Source: an uncultured Bacilli bacterium
Lineage (GTDB): Bacteria; Bacillota_I; Bacilli_A; RF39; UBA660
Reading direction: 5' to 3'
Assembly: GCA_934148535.1 (NCBI GenBank)
Contig: CAKPDF010000001.1
Span: 124,001 to 188,000 of the forward strand
Length of the DNA stretch: 64,000 bases
Position 1 is the stretch's first letter; each line of letters starts with the position of its first letter. Positions 25,223-32,256 of the stretch are shown piece by piece. The translations under genes and the position numbers were made by a program. The notes under the pieces are model-generated. The model did no database searches, was not told the origin of the DNA, and saw only the letters and a program-made list of their open reading frames with translations.

Positions 25223-25714
25223 TTACTCAAACTGAACAGAAATATACATTTTTGTTTCAAATTGTTCTTGAACTAATCTCATAATATTATTAGCAAGTTC
25301 CTTAGATTTTTCACACCCAGTAGCAACAACTCTAACTTCAGTTTTATCTATTTTTGTAAAATTATCACACTTATACTCAGATTTAATTTTATTTTCTACA
25401 TCTTCTTCTTTACCACTATTTTCACTAATAGACTTTAATTTTTCATAAGCCAAATTTTTATCCTCAGTACTAACATTTAAATCAGTAAGAGTTTCTTGTA
25501 ACTCTGCTATCTGTCCATTAACTTCTTCTTCATTTTCTATTTTCATTGTTTCTATAATATTTTTTTCTTCTACTTCTACACTAACATCAGATAAATCATT
25601 ATTATCATTACCAGCAGACTCTAATAAAGTATTAGGCATAGTAACATAATAAATACTTAGAACAAGTACTAAACTAAATAAAGTTAAAAACCATAAATTC
25701 TTTTTATTTATCAT
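25223..25714 (-). CDS. SpoIIIAH-like protein
   Basis: A 163-residue protein with a single N-terminal membrane segment (MINKKNLWFLTLFSLVLVLS), an acidic helical linker (about residues 35-105) and a C-terminal YscJ/FliF-like ring-building domain ending DKTEVRVVATGCEKSKELANNIMRLVQEQ. This is the layout of SpoIIIAH, which pairs with SpoIIQ across the engulfment space. The rest of the spoIIIA operon is not in this window, so this copy lies away from it or is a paralogue; the gene next to it is gerE. Confidence 0.75.
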   Translation of the reverse strand: MINKKNLWFLTLFSLVLVLSIYYVTMPNTLLESAGNDNNDLSDVSVEVEEKNIIETMKIENEEEVNGQIAELQETLTDLNVSTEDKNLAYEKLKSISENSGKEEDVENKIKSEYKCDNFTKIDKTEVRVVATGCEKSKELANNIMRLVQEQFETKMYISVQFE

Positions 25715-25764
25715 ATATATTTCCTCTTTTCCATTAAAATATATGATAATTACAAAAATTTATT

Positions 25765-26283
25765 CTAATATATACCTAATATTTTTCTAATACTATCACT
25801 ATCAAGTTCATTTACTCTAAAATTACCATTTTCATCTTTTATTACTTCAAAAAGGATTGTATAAGTAACTTTATCCTTAGTATTTTTTAATCTCTTAATT
25901 CTTTCATCGTGATAACTATCTACTCCTACACTATCCTTATTAACTTCTTGATTTAATTCTTTTATTGTTCTAGCAAAATCTTTAACTGTAACTTCTACCT
26001 TTACTATAGCCTCATCACCATCTTGCGTTTCATCCTTAATATTATATGATAAAGAACTAATTTGTTTTTTCAAAATCTTTTCATATTCATCTTTTTGATT
26101 ATTATTAATATTATCACCATCAGTAAGAAGATTTAACAATTCCTCCATATTAATAGAATCATCAACTTTTTGATATTTTGAAATTTTTTCCTCAACCTTA
26201 CTAGTAGGTGTATTATTCAATTTACAGCCCACTAATAAAAAAATAACTAAAATTGGTATTATAAATATTATTTTCTTCTTCAT
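25765..26283 (-). CDS. Small lipoprotein of unknown function
   Basis: A 172-residue secreted protein with a clear lipobox, LLVGC at about residues 16-20, so the mature protein is lipid-anchored on the outer membrane face. The rest is charged, with an alpha/beta core (IVKVEVTVKDFARTIKELN, KVTYTILFEVIKDENGNFRV) that recalls DUF4878/DUF5105-like NTF2-type folds. No catalytic motif is seen. It lies between recX and the spoIIIAH-like gene, so a role in sporulation is possible but unproven. Confidence 0.7.
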   Translation of the reverse strand: MKKKIIFIIPILVIFLLVGCKLNNTPTSKVEEKISKYQKVDDSINMEELLNLLTDGDNINNNQKDEYEKILKKQISSLSYNIKDETQDGDEAIVKVEVTVKDFARTIKELNQEVNKDSVGVDSYHDERIKRLKNTKDKVTYTILFEVIKDENGNFRVNELDSDSIRKILGIY

Positions 26284-26328
26284 ATTATCACCCTCAAAAA
26301 TAATATTCCCAAAATTTAGTTATTTATT

Positions 26329-26943
26329 CTAAAATTCATAACTACTTAAAATTTCTAATATCATATCTTTACTAAAACCTTGATTCATTAAATTAGTATA
26401 AATTTTATTTTTTAATTTAAAACCATTATTTTTTTTATCAGACTTTAAATATTTTTCTATCAACTTATTAATTTTTTCTCTCATTATTTCTTTATCAAAT
26501 AAATTATAATTATTTTCAATAATATTCTCATCAATACCAGCATTGCGAAGTTCCAAGATTATTTTATATTCACCCTGCATAGAAAACATCATTTTATCAT
26601 GAATAAAACATTTACAAAAATAATCATCATTTATAATATTATTTTTCTTTAATTTATTTACTACCTTATTTATTTGTTCATCTGATGCCTTTTTTTTAAT
26701 CAAATAATTTCTTATTTCTTTTTCACTTCTTAACCTCGATTTAATATAAGATAAACAATTATGATAAAATTCTGCTATAACATTATCATTATTAATATTA
26801 TCATACTTAACACTATCAATATTTTTATTATATAATAAACCATCATCTAAAATAACATCTTCATACAAATCAAGAACTTCACCATTATCTAAAAACAATC
26901 TATACTTATCTTTAGATATCCTCTCGTAGCGATCTATTCTCAT
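26329..26943 (-). CDS. recX: Regulatory protein RecX
   Basis: A 204-residue RecX: an N-terminal beta part, then three helical repeats, the best being SRLRSEKEIRNYLIKKKASDEQ and NNIINDDYFCKCFIHDKM. RecX binds and caps RecA filaments. Length and pattern match the family. It follows nrdG by 25 bases and ATG at 26943 has AGGTGA upstream. Confidence 0.88.
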   Translation of the reverse strand: MRIDRYERISKDKYRLFLDNGEVLDLYEDVILDDGLLYNKNIDSVKYDNINNDNVIAEFYHNCLSYIKSRLRSEKEIRNYLIKKKASDEQINKVVNKLKKNNIINDDYFCKCFIHDKMMFSMQGEYKIILELRNAGIDENIIENNYNLFDKEIMREKINKLIEKYLKSDKKNNGFKLKNKIYTNLMNQGFSKDMILEILSSYEF

Positions 26944-26954
26944 TATATCACCTC

Positions 26955-26985
26955 AATATAAAAAGTCATTATACATACATATAAT
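26955..26985 (-). terminator. Weak terminator after nrdG
   Basis: A 7-bp stem CATTATA/TATAATG with flanking AAG/CTT (one mismatch), followed by TTTTTA on the minus strand. It overlaps the end of nrdG and may separate the nrd transcript from recX only in part. Confidence 0.45.
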
Positions 26986-27535
26986 GGCTTCTTCTAACTA
27001 TTTTTTCATCATTCTTATCTGATGCATACTTTGAAACTAAACAAACACTACCAGACTTAAGACTACTAGGTACATCAATAATTCTTTGATTCTTAGAACC
27101 TTTAAACTTTAAATCAAAACTTTTTAGTGCTAAAACAAATCTACCATCAACCAAGACATCAATATTTTTTAAAAAATTCATAATATATGGATTATTATCA
27201 CTCTGTTCAATTAATTGTTCATAAGTAAAACCAGTATAACACCATACATTAAGTCCCATTTCCTTACAATGACTAGCAATAATAGAACAAGCTTCAGCCT
27301 GAGACATAGGATCTCCACCCGAAAATGTTATACCATCTTGTCCTTCTAAAGTATCTATTTTCTTTATAACATCATCAATATCAAGCAAAAATCCGCCATC
27401 AAAAGAATGAGTCTCAGGATTGTGACAGCCATAACAATTATGTGTACAACCCTGAGTCCATATCACACTACGAATACCTTCACCATCAACTATACTATCT
27501 CTTTGAATTTGATCCGTAGCAAGTCTAATCTTCAT
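26969..27535 (-). CDS. nrdG: Anaerobic ribonucleotide reductase activating protein (radical SAM)
   Basis: A 188-residue radical-SAM activase. The iron-sulfur motif is CTHNCYGCHNP (CxxxCxxC) at about residues 31-41, with the glycine-rich TFSGGDP SAM motif at about 93. It makes the glycyl radical on NrdD using S-adenosylmethionine. It lies two bases downstream of a separate small gene that carries the glycyl-radical tail. Confidence 0.95.
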   Translation of the reverse strand: MKIRLATDQIQRDSIVDGEGIRSVIWTQGCTHNCYGCHNPETHSFDGGFLLDIDDVIKKIDTLEGQDGITFSGGDPMSQAEACSIIASHCKEMGLNVWCYTGFTYEQLIEQSDNNPYIMNFLKNIDVLVDGRFVLALKSFDLKFKGSKNQRIIDVPSSLKSGSVCLVSKYASDKNDEKIVRRSHYMYV

Positions 27536-27537
27536 AA

Positions 27538-27711
27538 TTATTTATCAATAATTCCTTCTGTACCATGCTTAACTCTATCGTGTTCTTCAGCCTTCTTACC
27601 ATTATTAAATCTATCAAGAGTACCAACTAAATATCCAGTAATTCTTCTTATTCTCTCAAATCCAACACCCTCACCAACTAATTTTTCTTCTTTAACTTCT
27701 TCAGTTTTCAT
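27538..27711 (-). CDS. Separate glycyl-radical subunit of anaerobic ribonucleotide reductase
   Basis: A 57-residue gene between nrdD and nrdG, MKTEEVKEEKLVGEGVGF then ERIRRITGYLVGTLDRFNN and ending EEHDRVKHGTEGIIDK. The RxxGYL core with the following VKH corresponds to the C-terminal end of standard NrdD (RVCGYL...RVKH in E. coli), where the Gly carries the catalytic radical. It has its own start with AGGAG nine bases upstream and its own stop, and lies 17 bases after nrdD, so this is a distinct polypeptide, not a frameshift remnant. The Cys that precedes the radical Gly in many NrdDs is Thr here. Confidence 0.8.
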   Translation of the reverse strand: MKTEEVKEEKLVGEGVGFERIRRITGYLVGTLDRFNNGKKAEEHDRVKHGTEGIIDK

Positions 27712-27728
27712 AATAACATACTCCTTCT

Positions 27729-30017
27729 TTACTTATTATTTTTTATTTTATCAACGCTAACTCCCTCGTATGCTTTTCTTCCACATCCAGGACAAACATC
27801 ACCAATAATTCCAACATAACCACAAACTGGATCTCTATCAACTGGATGATTAATAGCACAATATCCCATATTGTTTTCTTTCATAATACGAACTATTTTT
27901 TCAAATGCTTCTAGATTTTGAGTAGTATCACCGTCAAGTTCAATATAACTAATATGTCCTGCATTAGTAAGTTCGTGATAAGGAGCTTCCTTCTTTATTT
28001 TATTAACAATAGAAATATTGTAATATACTGGAACATGGAAAGAATTAGTATAATAATCTCTATCAGTTACTCCCTTAATCTTACCATATATTGCCTTATC
28101 AATATTAACAAATCTTCCAGATAATCCCTCAGCAGGAGTAGCAAGACAAGTAAAATTCAAATTATATGTCTCCGAATATTCATCACACTTCTCGCGCATA
28201 AACTTAACAATTTTTAATCCAAGTTTTTGAGCCTCATCACTCTCTCCATGATGTTTACCAATCAAAGCCTTCAAACATTCAGCAAGTCCAATAAATCCAA
28301 TACTTAAAGTACCATGTTTTAATACCTTTCTTAACCTATCAGTAGGTTTTAATTTTTCTGAATCTATCCAAACACCTTGTTCCAATAAGAATGGAAAATT
28401 ATAACTTCTCTTATTACATTGAATTTCAAATCTTTCAAGTAATTGATCTTTTACCATATCCATTAATTCTCCAAGTTCCTCAAAGAAACCTTTCTCATCT
28501 GTTTTATCATTAGTAACAATACCATGTTTAATTCCTAATCTAGGTAAATTAATAGATGTAAATGATAAATTACCTCTACCTGGAGTAACAGCCTTGTTAG
28601 GATCAACTACATTTCCTATAACTCTAGTACGACATCCCATATAACATACCTCAGTATTATAATCCCCCTTATAATATTGAGCATTAAATGGTGAATCCAT
28701 AAATGAAAAATTAGGAAACAATCTTTTAGCAGAAACCTTACAAGATAACTTAAATAAATCATAGTTAGGATCCCCAGGATTATAATTAACTCCCTCTTTT
28801 ACCTTAAAAATAGATATAGGAAATATTGGAGTTTCATTTTTACCCAAACCAGCATCTACTGACAATAAATAATTTTTCATAACCATTCTACCTTCAGGCG
28901 ATGTATCAGTACCAAAATTAATAGATGAAAATGGTACTTGAGCTCCTGCTCTAGAATGCATAGTATTTAAATTGTGAACAAATGCTTCCATTGCTTGATA
29001 AGTAGCCCTATCAGTCTTAGCCATAGCAGTCTCATAAGCCTTATCAAAAATTCTTCTTACCTCACTACTATCCTTATAAAAAGGTTCAAAAACATTAATA
29101 TCTACTTCAATAGAATTTAATTTATCAACTGTCATTGCAACTTTATCCATATTTACAAAACTAATAAAATCAGTAAAATCTAAAAGTTCATAAATTGCTT
29201 GTTTAAATTCCTTTTTAAATGTCTTCAAAACTCCTGGTGCCATATAAAAATCAAATGCAGGAATACTTTGACCACCATGTTGATCATTTTGATTAGACTG
29301 AATTGCTATAGCAGCCAAAGCAGAATAAGAATTAATTGATTGAGGCTCTCTCAAATGACCATGACCAGTAGAAAAACCTCCCTTAAATAACTTATTCAAA
29401 TCTATTTGCATACATGTTGTAGTTCCCATGGCTAAGAAATCCATATCATGAATATGAATATCACCATTATCATGGGCATCTGCAAATTTCTTCTTCATTA
29501 AATATGCCTTTGCAAATTCCTTTGATACAGTAGAACCATATTGCAACATAGTTCCCATAGCAGAATTACCATCTATATTAGCATTCTCTCTTTTAGCATC
29601 TTCTTCAACAGCAGACTTAAGTCCTAATCCCTCTAAAGATTTCAAAAATTTATGCATCTTTTTCTCATCAGAAAATAGTTGTCTAGACTGTGCTCTTCTC
29701 TCACGATATTCAGAAAAAGATTGAAATACATCCTCATATCCACACTTAGTTAAAGACGCTTCAATTAAATCTTGAATTTCTTCTATCTTAATTTTTTCTT
29801 CATTTTTATAATCTTTATTTATCTTCTTTAAAACATTTTGATATACCTTTTGAATATCTTTCTCAGTATACTTTGTTTCTCCTTCTTCATCAATAATACT
29901 ATCAAAACCTTTTTTTATTGCAAGAGCAACTTTAGTAGTATCAAAATTAACTTTTTTGCCGTTTCTCTTTACAACCTTTATAGTATCAATTACTTCTTCA
30001 GTATTTGTATTAGCCAT
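27729..30017 (-). CDS. nrdD: Anaerobic ribonucleoside-triphosphate reductase, large subunit lacking the glycyl-radical tail
   Basis: A 762-residue class III reductase making dNTPs from NTPs without oxygen. The N-terminal ATP-cone (about 10-95: VVKRNGKKVNFDTTKVALAI) is an allosteric dATP/ATP sensor; the barrel follows (GDIHIHDMDF, CMQIDLNKLF, HGGQSIPAFDF, GFIGLAECLKALIGKHH). Near the C-terminus there is a Cys4 zinc site (GYCAINHPVDRDPVCGY and DVCPGCGRK), and the protein then stops. The glycyl-radical motif that should follow is encoded by the next gene. It starts the nrdD-small subunit-nrdG unit behind a strong SigA promoter. Confidence 0.95.
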   Translation of the reverse strand: MANTNTEEVIDTIKVVKRNGKKVNFDTTKVALAIKKGFDSIIDEEGETKYTEKDIQKVYQNVLKKINKDYKNEEKIKIEEIQDLIEASLTKCGYEDVFQSFSEYRERRAQSRQLFSDEKKMHKFLKSLEGLGLKSAVEEDAKRENANIDGNSAMGTMLQYGSTVSKEFAKAYLMKKKFADAHDNGDIHIHDMDFLAMGTTTCMQIDLNKLFKGGFSTGHGHLREPQSINSYSALAAIAIQSNQNDQHGGQSIPAFDFYMAPGVLKTFKKEFKQAIYELLDFTDFISFVNMDKVAMTVDKLNSIEVDINVFEPFYKDSSEVRRIFDKAYETAMAKTDRATYQAMEAFVHNLNTMHSRAGAQVPFSSINFGTDTSPEGRMVMKNYLLSVDAGLGKNETPIFPISIFKVKEGVNYNPGDPNYDLFKLSCKVSAKRLFPNFSFMDSPFNAQYYKGDYNTEVCYMGCRTRVIGNVVDPNKAVTPGRGNLSFTSINLPRLGIKHGIVTNDKTDEKGFFEELGELMDMVKDQLLERFEIQCNKRSYNFPFLLEQGVWIDSEKLKPTDRLRKVLKHGTLSIGFIGLAECLKALIGKHHGESDEAQKLGLKIVKFMREKCDEYSETYNLNFTCLATPAEGLSGRFVNIDKAIYGKIKGVTDRDYYTNSFHVPVYYNISIVNKIKKEAPYHELTNAGHISYIELDGDTTQNLEAFEKIVRIMKENNMGYCAINHPVDRDPVCGYVGIIGDVCPGCGRKAYEGVSVDKIKNNK

Positions 30018-30065
30018 ACTTCACTTCCTCCTAAATGTTTCGTAATCTATCTTACTCACAACATC

Positions 30066-30094
30066 ATTATAGAAAATATTAAGTAATATGTCAA
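30066..30094 (-). promoter_or_regulatory. SigA-type promoter of nrdD operon
   Basis: A full consensus TTGACA (30089-30094), 17-base spacer, TATAAT (30066-30071) on the minus strand, about 50 bases before the nrdD start. I looked for NrdR boxes and found no convincing pair. Confidence 0.85.
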
Positions 30095-30442
30095 TACATT
30101 TATACAAACAATTTTATTTTTTATTTTTTTGAATTTTGATTTTAGTTAACAATATGTATTTTTAATTTTTTTAACTTTTTATAAGATACAGTTTTGTTGT
30201 TTCTTTAGCAATAAATTCCTTATTATATAAGGCATTGTTTAACTTTCACGTTAATTAAAATAAGTAAATTATTTTTTATTTTTTTTGATTTTTCTCGTTT
30301 TACACATTTTACATTTTTTTATTTTTTCAAATTTTATTTAAAATTAAATGATAAGTGTTCGTGTCTATAATAGTTAATTTTTTAGATTTTTATACTTATT
30401 ATATGCAATATTTAAAGTAAACAAAAAAAATTATATGTTTGT
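30095..30442. other. Long AT-rich intergenic stretch upstream of nrdD
   Basis: About 350 bases, more than 80% A/T by eye, with long A and T tracts and no open frame with a ribosome-binding site on either strand. A possible short imperfect repeat of TTTTTATTTTTT units occurs at 30117-30330. It probably holds regulatory DNA for nrdD, whose promoter is immediately next to it, but I see no specific operator. Confidence 0.4.
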
Positions 30443-30472
30443 AAAAAAATAGTCTCATTACTGAAACTATTT
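30443..30472 (-). terminator. Terminator of rluB
   Basis: A 10-bp stem AAATAGTTTC/GAGACTATTT (one G-U pair, 6-base loop) followed by T-run on the minus strand, overlapping the rluB stop. Confidence 0.75.
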
Positions 30473-31183
30473 GCACAAACTATATAATATAGCAATTTCT
30501 TTATTTGATAATTTTCTATACTCGCCAGTTTTTAACTCTTTTATATTAAAAATAGCATATTTTTCTCTTCTTAACTTTATAACATTATATCCTAATGCCT
30601 CAAACATTTTCTTAACCTGATGATTTCTACCCTCATGTATAGTAATCTCAACTATAGACTTCTCTGTTTTCTTATCTACACTCTTTAGCTTAACTAAAGC
30701 TCTACTAGTTTTCTTACCATCAATAACTATACCATTTCTAAGTCTTTTTATAGCATATCCCGTAACAATACCATCGACTTTAGCAATATAAGTCTTATCA
30801 ATCTTTGTTGAAGGATGCATTAATTTATTAGCAAGTACCCCATCATTTGTTAAAAGAATTAATCCAGTAGTATCATAATCCAATCTACCAACAGGATAAA
30901 TTCTAGTACTAGTATTAATTAAATCAACAACGCATTTTCTATTATGTTCATCCTTTGTAGTACTAACAACTTCTCTTGGTTTATTTAAAAGATAATACTC
31001 ATAATTTTTATTATTATCTAAAATATTATTTTCTACTTCAATTCTCTCATTACCCTTAACTTTAGTACCAAGTTCATAAACTACCTTTCCATCTACCTTA
31101 ACTTTACCCTCTTGTATTAATTCCTCAGCCTTTCTCCTAGAACAATATCCTAAATTAGCAATAACCTTTTGTAATCTTTCCAC
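30467..31183 (-). CDS. rluB: RsuA/RluB-family pseudouridine synthase
   Basis: A 238-residue pseudouridine synthase of the RsuA/RluB/E/F family. N-terminal S4 domain (ERLQKVIANLGYCSRRKAEELI), then the catalytic domain with GRLDYDTTGLILLTNDG, whose aspartate attacks the uracil ring, and EGRNHQVKKMFEALGY. RluB modifies U2605 of 23S rRNA and RsuA modifies 16S rRNA; the length and neighbourhood favour RluB. The start is a GTG at 31183 with AGGTG six bases upstream, giving the family start MERLQK. A GTG at 31192 overlaps the Shine-Dalgarno and is less likely. No scpB gene is next to it here. Confidence 0.85.
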   Translation of the reverse strand: MERLQKVIANLGYCSRRKAEELIQEGKVKVDGKVVYELGTKVKGNERIEVENNILDNNKNYEYYLLNKPREVVSTTKDEHNRKCVVDLINTSTRIYPVGRLDYDTTGLILLTNDGVLANKLMHPSTKIDKTYIAKVDGIVTGYAIKRLRNGIVIDGKKTSRALVKLKSVDKKTEKSIVEITIHEGRNHQVKKMFEALGYNVIKLRREKYAIFNIKELKTGEYRKLSNKEIAILYSLCK

Positions 31184-31297
31184 ATCAATCACCTGAATAA
31201 AATTATACTAAATAAACTAAGAAATTACAAGTATATTTTTTGTTTATCTGCCAGTGCTAATATATATCTAGGCAGTACTTCAAAATAAATATAATCA

Positions 31298-32152
31298 TTA
31301 ATTAACTAGCTTTTTATCATTTATATATTCATAATTTAAAAAATTTTTCTCAGTAATAACTGTTTTCCCTAATTCATTTTCTAAATTATCACGAGTAATT
31401 TTAGCTATATTGCCACCACGTTTTGCAATCTTTTTATTTTCTTCTAATCCATAAGGCTTATACTCATTAGCAAGTTCCCTAGTAGCAATTTCTCCTAAAT
31501 CAGTTAAAACAACCTCTATATCAGTCATATTATCTCTTAAAGATTCTTTTCTGAGTCCCTTAAAATCTTTATATTCACTTGCTTTCATTCCAGACCATTC
31601 TTTATAAATTTCATTAGTAAGTATTCCATATTCCACTCCACTAGATATACCACATTCTTTCCATACATCAGTTAATTTATTTCTATTTAAGATTCCCTTT
31701 AATCTAGATTCTATCCATTTATCAGTATATCCTCTCTTACGATAATAATCAATAGATCTTTTAATAGCAATCTCAGGATCAAATACTTCGTCTATTCTAT
31801 CACTTCCCAAAGAAGCCAGCCAAACTTTAAAAGGTTCTGCTTTAGGACTAGGAACAGACTCAATTAATCTTAAAATACCTTTTGTATCTAATGTATCCGT
31901 CTTACGATATTTACCATCTTCTGCCAACATTTTCAACTGGTTAGTAACACTAACCAGTTCACTTCCTTCATTATTTAATTTATTTTTTAACCATTTCCAA
32001 TAATTTCTTGATTTTTGATAATCATTATCAGTTAAAGCACTAATCACATCAATAACACTAAAATAATAATCTCCTTTCTCACTACTCCATACACTTCTAA
32101 TAGTATTATTCTCAAATAAATTTGAAATAGTTTTTAATTTACTTTCTACCAT
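31298..32152 (-). CDS. BRO-family (DinD-like) DNA-binding protein
   Basis: A 284-residue soluble protein. The N-terminal half (about 15-125) is a BRO-N domain, beginning IRSVWSSEKGDYYFSVIDVISALTDN and including SRNYWKWLK and DTLDTKGILRLIESVPSPK. The rest resembles DinD: RGYTDKWIESRLKGI and LTDLGEIATRELANEYKP. BRO proteins are phage or poxvirus-type antirepressors; DinD is a DNA-damage-inducible protein that inhibits RecA filaments in E. coli. Nearby phage genes are absent, so it may be a domesticated phage gene. A perfect palindrome lies next to its promoter, and recX, another RecA modulator, is 4 kb away. Confidence 0.7.
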   Translation of the reverse strand: MVESKLKTISNLFENNTIRSVWSSEKGDYYFSVIDVISALTDNDYQKSRNYWKWLKNKLNNEGSELVSVTNQLKMLAEDGKYRKTDTLDTKGILRLIESVPSPKAEPFKVWLASLGSDRIDEVFDPEIAIKRSIDYYRKRGYTDKWIESRLKGILNRNKLTDVWKECGISSGVEYGILTNEIYKEWSGMKASEYKDFKGLRKESLRDNMTDIEVVLTDLGEIATRELANEYKPYGLEENKKIAKRGGNIAKITRDNLENELGKTVITEKNFLNYEYINDKKLVN

Positions 32153-32172
32153 AAACCATTCACCTCATAAAA

Positions 32173-32230
32173 AAAATATCATATATAAAATTAATTGTCA
32201 ATGCTTTTCACAAACATTTGTTTGTGAAAA
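32173..32230 (-). promoter_or_regulatory. Promoter and palindromic operator of the BRO-family gene
   Basis: On the minus strand TTGACA (32196-32201) and TATTTT (32173-32178) are spaced by 17 bases. Three bases upstream of the -35 lies a perfect inverted repeat: 11-bp arms TTTTCACAAAC/GTTTGTGAAAA around a 4-base spacer (32205-32230). This is the classic form of a dimeric repressor site. It also overlaps the leuS terminator T-run. Confidence 0.65.
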
Positions 32231-32256
32231 AAATAAGAAGACAAAAATCTTCTTAC
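32226..32256 (-). terminator. Terminator of leuS
   Basis: An 8-bp stem TAAGAAGA/TCTTCTTA (32234-32241 with 32248-32255), T-run on the minus strand immediately after, overlapping the leuS stop. Confidence 0.7.

Noticed and set aside
27700..27735. Frameshift or premature stop in nrdD as the cause of the missing glycyl-radical motif
   Set aside because: The small gene has its own AGGAG, ATG and stop, a clean 17-base gap, and a 20-residue N-terminal segment of its own; nrdD ends normally after its zinc site.
30095..30442. NrdR operator boxes upstream of nrdD
   Set aside because: No convincing pair of NrdR-like palindromes could be found by eye.
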